In this document: positions 1-11,819 of the stretch, one piece after another
How the letters are laid out: the number at the start of each line of letters is the position of its first letter
How positions within the stretch are numbered: the first letter of the stretch is position 1
Origin: Aselliscus stoliczkanus
Taxonomy: Eukaryota > Chordata > Mammalia > Chiroptera > Hipposideridae
Assembly (NCBI GenBank): GCA_033961575.1
Contig: CM066735.1
Coordinates: 30,895,501 to 30,959,500 of the forward strand
Direction: 5' to 3'
DNA: 64,000 nt
Made by a program: the position numbers and the translations under genes
The notes under the pieces: model-generated
The model's database searches: none
Told to the model about the DNA's origin: nothing
Seen by the model: only the letters and a program-made list of their open reading frames with translations

Positions 1-2224
1 AGTGGTATGCATAATTCTGCACAATGATGGCACGGACATAATGTATAGCTAAGTTTCTGGTGGTAACTCTCAAGCTCTCCTTATTAGGGGATGAAAGCCA
101 CTAGAAAGGAGTGATTAGACCTAGCTGAGCGCTTGACCAAAACCTCTTATTTGGTGAGTAAATGGCTTCTCAGTAGTAGCATTACTCTAAAAAGTTTGCT
201 GGTCCACATTGTCCCCTTCATCAAAACGCAATTCATATCGTGATGTGGAGAATTCTTAATGTCTGCCTGCAGCGGTTCAAAATACAAAACCAAAACAGAA
301 ATATTTCTATGTCATCTCCCTCGACATCATCAACTACACAGTTATTGCCCTCTCTAGTCACAAGCACAGCTAGAACATCCTCTGCTAATGCAGTTAGTCT
401 GTGATGCCTTCTACAGTGGTAGATCTCTCTGGCGTTTAAAGGAATAGCCAGTTCAAATGTGAATTTCCTCCTTCCTTCCATCCATCCCTCCCTTCCTCCT
501 CCCTTCCTTCCTCTCCTTCCCTTTCTCTTCCTCCTCCTCTTCCCCTAGCCCCACTTCATCTTCTTTGAAGATTCCCTTCCATTACTTGGAAATCCTCTCT
601 CGAACACTGTTTTGTATTTTTCCATTAGAAAATACTTCTCCAATTCCAGCAACCAAGGCTAAAAGCTGTCACCTTTTGGGGGGTGGGGATGTGTGGGGGA
701 AAATCCTTATTCCTTAGGGTATTTTAATTTAAGTTTCCTGGCCCACATGTGGATTATATAACCAGTGATTGGAAACTTGTTTCTGGGGCCTCATTTACCA
801 TATGCTGTTATACAGAACCAGACTTCACTGTTAGAACTCATAACCAAGAGAACAAAGTTTCCACTTGCAATTAGTAATCTTTTTTCTGGGAAAGGTTTTT
901 GACTGGGTTTCTCTATCAATGCTCAGGTGACGCAATTTACTCCTATTCCAGCAAATATTAAATATGACCTATTTCTTGGCTCAAATTAAAATTAAATTGG
1001 AGAAAAATAATTTCTATTGCTGCATATCATTTGAATATATCAACTGGTAGGAAATTTTTGCGTCTTGGTCAGCACAGTAAGCTGTATCGAGTTTCAGACT
1101 TATAATTGTATTTGCTACAGTTGTATTTATAAAGTATCTCTTATAAGTGGAGTTCTTGAATTACCGCAATTATGCCTAAACAGATTCAGTGATCTGCAAT
1201 GCCGTGCTGCCCTAAGGCAAACGAAGAAACATGTCAAGAATACTTAATGTAATTCTACAGACAAGATTTGAGGCATTGAGTAGTTTTGACTATGAAAGTA
1301 TCTGAAACTTCAGAGTCAAATTCTTTCAAAACAACTGTTCCACAGCAGTTTGCATAATAGTAAATTAAACTTCCAAAAAGCACATTCTTTTCCTTCTGAG
1401 AACTTTGCTGTATGGTATGATACTTAGTAGGAAGAAAATGTAAAACCAAAGCCAGTTAATCTAGCTAGGGGAAAAGCCTGCATTGGTTACGCAAATTATT
1501 TTTAGCTTTCTTCCTCCTGAAATTATTGGAATACAAAAACAGGGAGTGGCTCAAGTATTGGGGAACCACTTTCAATTGGCTTTAGCAAACATTTAACAAG
1601 GAACCATGAAGTAAAATCAGGAAAATTGCTAAACCATTTAAAAAGAATCAAGCAAACAATAGTCAAAGAGAGTTGATTTTTTGGAAGGCTTTCCAAATTG
1701 ACTGTAATCCACAATAAGGATGACCTTCACACCTTTGAGGTTTAGAAACAGAGGATGAGGAGATCATTAGTTGTAGGAGGAAGGGGTAGAAATGGAAAGA
1801 AATGACTTTTCTTTGGCTTTGATCCCAGCCCCTGTAGCAGTGAAGGAACAGAAAGCCAAGTGAGGTAAAAGTTTCTAGAAAATGACAATACACAGTGACC
1901 AGGGGAAAGTCTCCCACTATATTCCAGGGCAGCTGTGATTCTGACCTCAAGACATAAATCTACTATAGGACTCACAGGATCAAAAATACCTTTCAAGATA
2001 TATTTTATTTCTTATAAATTATTTGTTTATGTTGAAGTGTGCCCTCTCCATAAGCTTTACCATTGTGGACACTTAGCAATGTGAAAGAGAATTGCTGGAT
2101 GAAGATTTTAAAGAAAAGAAATAAATTCAAAAGGTTTTGAGAAGGTAAGGTGTTGGGAGTTTATATCAAATTGATAGCCATAAACAATAAGGAGAATATT
2201 TTATAATAATAATAACTTTATAAA

Positions 2225-2440
2225 ATCTTAATATTTATTAAGGTTTTACAATGTGCCTCTCACAGTTCTAAACTCTTTCCCTGTGTTAATTGACTTAACA
2301 TTCATAATAATACTAGAGGTAGGTACTCTTATTATTCCCATTTTACTAACAAGGAAACTGAGGCACAGAAAGGTTAAATAACTTGCTAAGGGTACCCTGC
2401 TGATAGGAGACAGAGCCAAGATTCACACTCTTGCTTCAGA
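2225..2440 (-). repeat. MIR SINE relic
   Basis: The sequence reads like antisense MIR. It has the paired landmarks CCCATTTTACTAACAAGGAA, ACTGAGGCACAGAAAGGTTA and GACAGAGCCAAGATTCACAC in the expected order. MIRs are old tRNA-derived SINEs shared by all mammals. Confidence 0.85.
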
Positions 2441-2491
2441 ATCTGTATTGTAAGTTACTAAATTCCTCTGCTGTTTGTTCCATAAGCATAA

Positions 2492-2655
2492 CAGTAAAAC
2501 CTTGGATTGCGAGTAACTTGGATTGCGAGCGTTCTGCAAGAAGAGCAAACATTTCTAATACAGGTTTTTTTTTTAACTTGGTAAACGAGCGATGTCTTGC
2601 AATAGAAGTAGTTTGTTTACAGAACGAATTATGCCTGCAAACCAAGGTATTACTG
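2492..2655. mobile_element. Tigger/pogo-like MITE
   Basis: It starts CAGTAAAACCTTGGATTGCG and ends with the inverted counterpart CCAAGGTATTACTG, followed by TA. The interior has repeated GCGAG/GAGCG units. The length of about 160 bp and terminal inverted repeats fit a non-autonomous pogo-type element. The left TA target base pair has mutated. Confidence 0.75.
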
Positions 2656-3712
2656 TATATATTTTTATGCCCAAGTATATTTTTAATTCTAAAGGGAGTC
2701 ACTGTGACTACCTCAATTTCTTAGGGACATTTATGTTGGTGTTTGTTTATTGATTGGTTTTCTTGTTAAATCCAGGAATTCAGTCATTGAAATGTAAAGT
2801 AAAATAATGGAATCAGTTCCTTAGATCAGGTGCTCCTGTCTAGTTTGCTGCTGCTACTTCACAGCCAGATGTCATGACTGTTACCATCAATTCAAATTGA
2901 GACAATAGCAATTCTTCACATTTGCTTTGACTATCAAGGCTGCATCTTGGTTCACTGAGATATTGGTCTAAGCAGCGTTTTCATGTACAGTATGCAGTGG
3001 GCCTGTCACAGCATCATGGCGTCATAGATTGAAGAAGAAAAAGTGATAAGGAAGCTGCTGTCACTCTCTAATGTTCAAATCATTAAACAACAACTCAGGG
3101 GCAATATTTCCTGTATTCAGTGATGCTGAGTTATCCCATTTCCCTCACTGGTCTACAGACGCGGATGCAATGTCCTCATTAATGATGGTCTTTTGTCAGT
3201 TAAAGTATTGCAGAAGTCTAACTAATTTTTCAAATAAGAACTACACATGGGTAGATATTGGATGGAAACAGATTGAGAAAGAATAGGAAAGAGGACAAAA
3301 CAGCATGATAAGTCATATGCCTTTATTAACTCAGAAATCATTTGTGTGAAGGAATCAGAGATAAGGCTATATCTTCACTTCATTGAAAATAAAGGTTTCT
3401 AGCTCAATGGAAATTGAATGATCTAGGGAACATTTATTGTCCTCCACAAAATAAGAAAGACTTAGTTTTTTAATCCAATGCAAATGTGCAGGGAAGAAAA
3501 AAAGGATTTAAAAATGAGTTAAAAGAAATGATAAAAGAATGAAAAAAATAGGAAACTATACAATTAAATAGTGTCATTTCCTTTGGATTCTGCCCCATTT
3601 TGCTTCCCTTACTATTCAAATATAATGACGGAGGGGAGGCAATTGAGTGAAATGGTGACATAGAACTCGTGTTAATTTTCAGACTTTTTCCAGTTCTAAA
3701 AATGTGTGTGTA

Positions 3713-3827
3713 GGGCAGGCTGAGTGCCATGGTGGTTGAGCACTGGCTTGGAAAGCCAGCGGTCCTGGTTCGGGTCCCACATGTGAGGGCCAGTGACACT
3801 GCCTTTGAAAGAAAAAACAAACAAACA
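3713..3827 (+). mobile_element. Short tRNA-headed SINE (type A)
   Basis: Box A-like GTGCCATGGTGGTTGAGCAC and box B-like GGTTCGGGTCCC are followed by the type-A tail GGGCCAGTGACACTGCC and an A-rich end. It is flanked by AATGTGTGTGT on both sides, a target-site duplication. Type A is about 110 bp and recurs through the window. Confidence 0.88.
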
Positions 3828-4259
3828 ATGTGTGTGTGTCTGTGTGTGTCTAAATGTAGACACTTTTTCTTAACAATGACAGAACTCATATACAAGTTTT
3901 TGTACCCTGGACAGCTAATAAACTGGGTAGATTATACCATAGAAGATCTTTGGCACAAGACTGAATATATAGAATATTCTATAAAAACCATCATGAATGA
4001 AAAGGAAGAACATTTTGAAAAACTCTAAAATATAACTAAAACAACCCAGAAAATTGATTAATTTTTGCTCATGAGAGCAAATGGTTAAGAGCCAACCTAT
4101 TCAATGTGCATTGCTAAAAACTAAAACATTTTCTGCATGATGTTTAAGGATAAATTATATCATTTACAAGAAATAATGTTACTGAACATATTACATACAT
4201 AATTGGGTTAGTAGAGTAAAATAAAAAGTCAGTCTTTTTCAATAAGTATAAAAATAACA

Positions 4260-4771
4260 ATTCACACCTGTGTCTCTATTAACCATCTTAAGATACAAAA
4301 CATTGCAAACACAGTTGAAGCCCTCTGTGTACCCATTACCAATCATGTTCTTCATTATCTCTATGGTTACTGCTGTATGAAATTTAGTATTTGTCATTCC
4401 TATGTATTTTTCTGTACAATACTCTTACTTTATCCCTACCCCTGAAATAGCCCTGTTTTGCAATTTTAACTTTATGTGGATACATTTATTTATGCAATCT
4501 GTGTTCATTTTTTTTTTTGCAACTTTTTTCTTGGATTGTTATTGTTTGTGAGTTTCATATATCCCAATTCATGATTATCTGGTTAATTCATTGTATGAAT
4601 ATATACCACAATTTATCCATTTTATTTTTCTTTCTAGCTTTATTGAGCTATAATTGACATATAATTGTGTAAATTTAAGGTGTACAATGTGATGATTTGA
4701 TACACGTATATATTGGGAATCAGTTACCACAATAAGGTTAGTTAACACATCCATCACCTCACATAACTACA

Positions 4772-4820
<49 letters not shown>

Positions 4821-5627
4821 TGAGAACACTTAGATCAACTCTCTTAGCAATTTTTAAGTATAGAATAAAATATTGTTAAAGAGTACAAATTTCCAGATAG
4901 AAGATGAATAAATAGATCTCTAAAACTTATTTATCTTATAACTGGAAATTTGTACCCTTTGACCACCATCTTATTTCCTCCATTCCCCAACCCCTTTCAA
5001 CCACCATTCTACTCTCTGCTTCTGAGTTTGGCTTTTTAAAGATTCCACATATAAATGAGATCATACAGTATTTGTCCTTCTCTGTCTGACTTATTTCACT
5101 AAGGATAATGCCCTCAAAGTCCATCTATGTTGTCTCATGGCAGGATTTCCTTCTTTTATATGACTGAATATTATTCCATTGTGTGTGTGTGTGTGTGTGT
5201 GTCTGTCTGTCTGTGTGTCATTTTCTTTCTTTATTCATCTGACAATGAACACTTAGGTTATTTCACAAGGGCTCAAAAAGACAAGAGGTAACAAGTGCTA
5301 GTGAGAATGTGGAGAAAAGGGAACCCTTGTGCACTGTGCTCTGTTGGTGCAAATGTAAATTAATATGACCAGTGTGGAAAAGAGTATGGAGGTTTCTCAA
5401 AAAATTAAAAATAGAACTACCATACGATCCAGCAATCCCTCATCTGGGTATATATCCAAGAGAAATGAAATCACCATCTCAAAGAGATATCCATTTTCTT
5501 TATGATGAATATTTAAGTTCTTTCCAGTTTCTTTAAAACAATGCTGCTATGAACAGTCTTACACATGCATCCTTGTACACAGGAACTAAAATTTCTTTTA
5601 GATATATATCTAGAAGTCAAATGTATT
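4260..5627 (-). mobile_element. Old L1 relic split by a younger L1
   Basis: The two parts 4260-4623 and 5489-5627 read as one antisense L1 3' region (landmarks TATACCACAATTTATCCAT and AACAATGCTGCTATGAACAG). The younger insertion at 4624-5488 separates them. Confidence 0.6.
4624..5488 (-). mobile_element. L1 3' fragment with a 5' inversion (twin priming)
   Basis: From 4624 to about 5275 it reads antisense L1 (3'UTR through the end of ORF2). From about 5276 to 5488 it switches to sense L1 ORF2-end sequence. ATCCATTTT is present at 4615-4623 and again at 5489-5497 as a target-site duplication. It carries (GT)n tracts at 4774-4818 and 5180-5219. Confidence 0.8.
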
Positions 5628-6605
5628 CATTTATTTATTCAATACATATTGAACACCTACTACATGCTAGGCCCTATTCTAGGCCCAGGGACACAACAGC
5701 AAAAATTAGATGGAAGTCCCTATCCTCAAGGATTTTATATTCTACTGAGGGAGAGAGAAAAAAGAAATTAAATAGGTAAAATGTAGAGTGTATCAGGTAA
5801 CTTCCATAGAGAAAAACAAAATAAGAGAGTGGAACAGGGCGGTGGGCAGGACCTGTTCTTTTACATAGGGTAGTTACGAAAGGCCACAGTCTTACAGAAG
5901 GTGACATTTGAGGAGAGACAGGAGATGAAGGAGCCAATCCTGAATATATCTGGAGGAAGAGTATTCCAAGTAGAGGGAACAGCAAGTGTGCAGGCCCTGA
6001 GGCAGGGACATGCCTGGCACATTAGAGTAACAAGGGCACCATTGTGGCTGGAGTAGACTAAGCAGGGGTGAGTACTAGGGGGTGAAGTCAGAGAGATGGG
6101 GCCTTATTAATGTTTATAAGGACTATGGATTTTACTCTGAGTGAGACAAGAAGGCACTGGATAGCTTTGTACTGTGTTGTGATCACAATTTCATTAAAAA
6201 GAATCATGCCAGGTGTTGCAGAGACAGTGGTGAGCAAGGATGGAAACAGGAGACAGATTAGAAGGGACATAAATATCCAAGAGAAAGATGATGGTGGCCA
6301 GTGCCAAAGCCTCATGAGTGGAGGTAGTATGAAATGGGCAGATTCTGGATATATTAAAGGTAGAGTCACCTCTAGACTTACTGGATGGATTGGATGATGT
6401 AAGGAGTGAGAAAAAGAGGGGTCGATGATAATTCCAAGGTTTTTTCTTGTACAGATGGAAGGAGGGTTGTCATTGGAGAAGATTCAGAAAGAGAAGGTTT
6501 TGGAAAGAGAAGAGAATCAGAAGTTCAGTTTTAGATATATTAAATGTGACATACCTATTAGATATCCAAGTACAGATGTCAAGTAGGAAATTGGATATTA
6601 TATAA
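5627..6605 (-). mobile_element. L2 (CR1-type LINE) relic
   Basis: Read antisense it opens with the L2 3' end (ACACCTACTACATGCTAGGC) and continues through the GAAGGTGACATTTGAGGAG and TTCCAAGTAGAGGGAACAGC landmarks toward the region encoding the end of the reverse transcriptase. It is nearly 1 kb, long for an L2 relic, and is stopped by a SINE at 6613. Confidence 0.75.
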
Positions 6606-6612
6606 AAGTTTA

Positions 6613-7052
6613 GGGGCCGGTCAAGTGGAGCATTGGTTGAGAGCTGGCTTGGAACGCCAGAAGCCCCGGTTCTGATCCCACATATGGGGGCCAGTGACAC
6701 TGCCCTCTACAGCTAATATGGTGAACAACAGCTCCACCTGGAGCTGGGCTGCGTGAGCCCCGGCAACAGTATAGGCTACAGCCCCTGCTGCAGTTGGCTG
6801 CCATGGGCTACAGTGAGTGGCCGGCATCCAGCGTGAGCTGCCAATAGCCACGGTGAGCGGCCATCCAGAGGCCGAGGACCAATCTGCCTCATCCGGGAAG
6901 AGCACAATGATGATACCAACATGGGCCAGTGAAGCAATGTCCTCTGCAACTGGACTGAAGAACAAAAAGACAGCAACTTGTCTGTTCCCCTCCCCCAATT
7001 CCCCAACACTGTTCCCCTCCTTGAATTCTCCAATAAAATCTTAAAAAAAAAA
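6613..7052 (+). mobile_element. Long composite tRNA-headed SINE (type C)
   Basis: It begins with a type-A tRNA-like head (box B GGTTCTGATCCC, then GCCAGTGACACTGCCCTC). Where type A goes to poly(A), this continues about 320 bp. The body has CAGCTCCACCTGGAGCTGGG, a zone of degenerate GTGAGC/GGCTGCC units, a CATCCGGGAAGAGC motif, and the tail CCCCAATTCCCCAACA...CAATAAAATCTT followed by A's. A (TA)n tract follows at 7060-7104. Confidence 0.85.
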
Positions 7053-7056
7053 TTAG

Positions 7057-7059
<3 letters not shown>

Positions 7060-7104
<45 letters not shown>
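7060..7104. repeat. (TA)n microsatellite
   Basis: Uninterrupted TA dinucleotides sit just 3' of the SINE poly(A) tail. Confidence 0.97.
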
Positions 7105-7107
<3 letters not shown>

Positions 7108-7390
7108 TTAACTTTATTGAGTATCACAAATTGTTCCCCAAATTGTTTATAACTATTTACATTTCATGTTAAAAAAAACAGCACTTGTCAATTTTTCATA
7201 TTGATAATCTGATAGTACTATGTGGTGTCTCATTATTAACAGTATTCTTTAACAAAAACAATACACCTGGGCTAAGCCACCTGACTTTCCATTTTACAAG
7301 CACCACATATTCATAACTTACTGGCTGTTGCCACATTTTCCTGAACCACAGTGGTCCATAGTGGGATATACCATATAACATTGCTAAGAA
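7105..7390 (-). pseudogene. Possible 3'UTR-derived retrocopy of unknown gene
   Basis: The minus strand ends in ACTCAATAAAGTTAAAGA, a polyadenylation signal a few bases before the AT-rich end, preceded by unique sequence without repeat landmarks. This could be the 3' end of a retrotransposed mRNA or of an unrecognised LTR. No coding similarity was recognised. Confidence 0.25.
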
Positions 7391-8139
7391 AAGTGAATTG
7401 GTGGCTTATTTATATAATATATCTATTTTCTTTTGATGAGATTGAAATTTCTACAGATAGCATTGCATAGTTTTGATATGGCTAATCCTCTTGTTTTGGC
7501 TTTTGATGATGATCAAAGACTTACTAATTTAGACAAATTGGAGGCATTGGAGGTGCTAGGTTTTGATTACAAAAAGAGTTTAATTACTTTAATTCATACA
7601 TTAATTGAAACTTTCCTAGGCTAATAATGATGACCTAATAGACATCTTATGGTTAGATATGAATAATTGTACTTAGAATATTAAACATACTTGGACTATT
7701 GCTGGATTCTATTTTTACTGCAATAAATAGGTGTTTGAAAGTGTTTTTTTTTTCCTTATAAGGACATTCATATTTACCGTACAACATAATTTGAATAGTA
7801 GGATGGTTTGGACTGCTGTTCATGAATTAGGAATTATTTGTTTTGTTAGTAGTTTTTTGATGGAGTATAGTGCCCACCCCCGCTTAAAATTATTTTTATT
7901 TTTGGTTTGTGTTAATTAACCTTTTTTTGCAGTATTAACTTTACTACATGAGAAAGAGAGAGAGAGAGAATAACTATAAATGGCTATGTTTTTTTTAATA
8001 TAGAAAAATGTTGTGGAAATTATCAGGAAGGCATTTTCTTTAAAGATATTTAGAATATAAATTGCAATCCTAGGAGATCTACTGATCTCCATTTCTAGAG
8101 CTTGCCAGCATGCCTTGCACAATTAGCAAAATAGCAGTG

Positions 8140-8340
8140 ACTGTGGCAAAATTGTCTCTTGAATCACTGTATTTCACGATTAGGAATCAGAAAACCTGTG
8201 TTATATCTCAGTCTGTATGACTAATTATTTTATGTTTGTAGGCAAATAATGTCATAGTTTTCTACCTTAGTTTCCTTATATTTAAATGCTTTAGAACATA
8301 TGATTGGCATAATTAAATACTTTTAAAGTATAAAATGAAA
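8140..8340 (+). repeat. MIR SINE relic
   Basis: Degenerate sense MIR order: AATCAGAAAACCTGTGTTATAT, then TAGTTTTCTACCTTAGTTTC. Strongly diverged. Confidence 0.5.
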
Positions 8341-8739
8341 AATATTGGCCTCATTTTTATAATACTAGAGTAATTTTGAACTAATAGTCTCCATGAATTT
8401 TTTGCCAACTCACAAAAGTTAAGAATGGAGAGAACAGGAAAGGGAACGTGTCTTTTTACTGTTGTGAAGTAGTGCATGAGAATACAGAATAGAACATGAT
8501 CAGGAAAAAATATGAATTCTGGCTTGATTTTATTTAATGTAATAATCCAAACTGTAAAATAATTTGCATATAATTTGAGTAGTATCTAAATTATATATAA
8601 TTTCAATTATTACACACAAGCTTTTCTTCCATCAATTTTTCTGTTTTTGTTGAGTTTTTGTTGGAACTATGCAAGAGCAGGGAGGAAAATGGAATTTTTA
8701 AAGTTCCATTTGTGGTTATAACTGGTATTTGTGCCAGTT

Positions 8740-9460
8740 ATATTTGTGGGAGGGTGAAGTGATGGTTTATATGGTAGAAATGTCTTGAAATGACTGGCCT
8801 GGCTTTGATCCGACTGTGTCTGTCAATCCTCCCTTTAGCGGGGGCTACTTTATCTGTCAGTTTCACCATGTCCAGGTTCCCAGACTTAGGCCACATGGAA
8901 GAAGCTCCAGGCCAGCAGCTCCGTAGCCCAGCCATGTCAGTCTAGCAATGTGCTCCCCTAGTCTGGGCCCAGCACAGGCTTAGTCCCTGAAGTCCTGCCT
9001 GATTTAATCACATCTGAGTATTCCTGACCTGTTCTTTTGTCGTAATAGCTTTGCCTTTTTCTCAACTAAACTCTTGAAAGGTAGCATTTTCTCCCTGTGA
9101 CCCAGTCCCTGGATGCTGATACCTGCTGCCATAGTTTCCTGTGGTGCATTTGTTTCAAGGAAGCCTGGATTTTACCACTGCCCACTGTATCACACCTCAC
9201 TCACCTTCCATAGACTTGCCAACCTCTCAACACAGGGTGTCCCTAGGCTCACCAGCCAGTGCCTGTTGGGCCTCTGCTTATTGCTCATTCCAGGTTAGCT
9301 TCCCGTGAGTGCTGTCACCTGCTTCTGGGACCTCAGGAGGCAGCCTACCATACAATAAGTCTGCCCAATCTCTAGGTTCTGAGTCTCTGGACTGACTCAG
9401 TATGAGTCAGGTCCTAAAATGCCCCAGTGCCAGAGACCCTTTATTAAAGGTTTTCTTCCT
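8740..9460 (+). other. Unassigned GC-richer segment, possibly an LTR or L2 relic
   Basis: Base composition rises compared with the flanks. CTGTGACCCAGTCCCTGGATG and a closing TTTATTAAAGG resemble parts of an LTR, but no paired LTR or target-site duplication was found. Reading frames here are short and unconvincing. I cannot name it. Confidence 0.3.
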
Positions 9461-10879
9461 TGTAAAAATTTGCTTCAAAGAAAATTTTCTCTTTAGACTG
9501 TCATAAGTCTCATGTGGAAAAGGAGCTCAATGGATGTTATTAGGCATTTGGTGCACTTACAAGTGCAGGGCGGAGAGAACCAGAATCTTTAGAACAGAAA
9601 TTAAGAAACTCCAATGCTTACTTCCTTTGCCCCTTAAAACAAACCAAACCAAAACAAACAACAACAACAAAAACAACCTCAAAAGAATGCAAAAATGACT
9701 AGCTAACTTTAAACAACGGAGCATTTTCAACAAAGAATTACTCTAGAAGGGCATAATTTGAAAGACTAATGAATATTGGTCATGAACACTGGTAGACTGG
9801 AAGATGACAAGCGAAAACTAGTTAATAATTCTGTAGCTGCTAACTGAATTAATACCCCTTCCCCCCCCCCACTCCCAATAAGAAGAAAAGAGGCAGAGCA
9901 TGAATTTGGTAGCCCTCCGAATAACCAAAAGGTTAAGTGAACTTTGGTATAGTACTTATGGTCTGCTCACCTGAATTAATCCTTTGATGTTAACTGGATT
10001 GATTTTTCTCATTTTTGAAAGACATGGTATACTTACTTGCCATGGTAATACATTTGGAAGAGGCCTAATTTGGAGGTAAATTTAAGTGGAGCCATATGTA
10101 GTTTGAAAACCTGTGGAACTGTTTGAGCGACATGTAAATGTATTTCTAATGAAGAGTGATTTGTTCCCGAGATTAGTGGGTTTAAAAAAAAGTTAAATGG
10201 AATCCAAAAGAAATACTCAATTTCATCTCTAGCATAGACAAAACTAAAAAAAAAATTCTTCATGGGAAAGATATATATGCAGAATTTAGGATGACATATT
10301 TAATTAAATGAACCCATTAAGAAGTTTTTTACTGCCCCCTGCTGTCAGTTTCCAAAAGAAATATTGTAACATTACTGTGAAAGTTGACTTAAGGTGAATT
10401 AGTTGAACAAATTGGTTAGGAAAAAAATGCACTGCCTCTAATTACACCACTAATGGTAATGCTTGCTCCATGTTCGTGAGCAATGACTTGTTAAATTGAG
10501 AAACCAACTCTAGCAAAGTGTGTGCTAGTGGACGTAGGGTGAGAGTTAAAGTTTGTGATTTGAGAAAAGCTATATATATCAATGAAAAGTAGCAGTGTTT
10601 TTTCGCCAATGCTGTCTGCTTTTCCATCTCTCCCAATTTCATATTTTTGAATTTATTTTTTAACATTTACACACATTAGGCAAAACACTCGATTAAAAAA
10701 AGCAAAACCTTCAAAATAAATGAATGAATGGTTTACTTTTTGTAGTAGAATCCTGATTTGAAATATTATTTTCATTTTGGCATATGAAATCAAAAAATGA
10801 GAAATAATCAGAACCATATGTCATATAATGCAGCAGCCACGAGGAGCCGGATACTATTGTATGTTCGTCACGTATTGTT

Positions 10880-11045
10880 TCATTCAGTCATCACAAAATT
10901 GAATCAAGTAGGTATTGTTATGATTCCCATTTCACAGTTGAAGAAACTGGGTCACAAAGTAACTTGCCTAGGTGTCACAGTTGGTAAAAGGTGGAGCCAC
11001 AGTCTGACTCCAAGGTCACTCCTCTTAACATCCTGCACAGAAGGT
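10880..11045 (-). repeat. MIR SINE relic
   Basis: Antisense MIR landmarks GTAGGTATTGTTATGATTCC, AGTTGAAGAAACTGGGTCAC and GGTGGAGCCACAGTCTGACT occur in order. Confidence 0.8.
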
Positions 11046-11810
11046 ATAAATGCTGCAATTAAGGAGGAAGAAACTATAGAAATTATAATAGACATGATAG
11101 TATAAGTGTTTACTGACTCCAATTAACTGCACACTCACCTTTTTATTATTATTATTTTTTGCTGTATCCATGCCCTAGTGGCTGGAGACGGTGCGTGAAT
11201 AACAGACCTGTGGCTCTCTGGGTTTGGTTTCTTTTTCTTTGTTAGAAAAATTCTTCACTCCTTGATTGCCTCATACTGAGGATGAATGGGTATGTTTACC
11301 TTAAGTGACCGTGTGCAGATTTGGACCACTTCTTAGAACCAGATTATATATTTGACTGCTATTCCTGTGGTTGGCATCTGTACACCTGTGCCTTTCACCT
11401 CTGTACTGCCAGACAACTTCTAGCTTTAGCCACACATTCAGCCATCTCCAGCAGCTCACATTCAAATTGCATACACACTTTTTGCAGTACTTTGAATAAA
11501 TCAGATGCACATTTTAAGTTTCCCTGGCTGGTATTGATTTTGGAATCCGATAAGGCAAACTACTTGTGCTCCTCTATGCCTATCCAGTCCTTTGCCCTCC
11601 CTCTTAGTCAGTATCATGTGGTTCATAACAACAGATACATTGCACCAGGGACAATGAGTATTTGCAATTCTGGGAGGCTTTTGCCTTGCAGGAACTTGAA
11701 AACACTACTTCAGGCTCCAGAGGGCTAACTATATAGGAAATCTCTTCTCTCCCCATATTAAAGCAAAACCAAAACTAAACAGAAATCATTTGATATTCAT
11801 AAAATAAAAT

Positions 11811-11819
11811 TCTTACCTG
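11811..11819 (-). promoter_or_regulatory. PALLD: 5' splice site (donor) of the PALLD exon
   Basis: The minus strand reads CAG|GTAAGA, a near-perfect U1 match. The last exonic base is 11817. The exon ends two bases into the codon for R298, which matches the palladin order PRVRW across the junction. Confidence 0.93.

Larger units (their letters stand above)
1..11816 (-). other. PALLD: PALLD intron downstream of the first coding exon (partial)
   Basis: No reading frame here resembles the next palladin exon, which should continue Ig domain 1 with WFCEGKEL-like sequence. The intron therefore runs off the left edge. Stretches without a recognised repeat or gene are about 546-2220, 2660-3710, 3830-4260, 7390-8140, 8340-8740, 9460-10880 and 11050-11810. 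A run at 467-545 is C/T-rich low-complexity sequence. Confidence 0.75.

Noticed and set aside
233..481. 82-residue frame on the minus strand with a charged, protein-like composition
   Set aside because: There are no splice signals, no recognised family and its start codon lies at a C/T-rich tract. Probably chance, though a blastp search would settle it.
7433..7919. Mitochondrial insertion (NUMT)
   Set aside because: AT-rich sequence with TGA codons suggested it, but no mitochondrial protein or rRNA motif could be matched in any frame.
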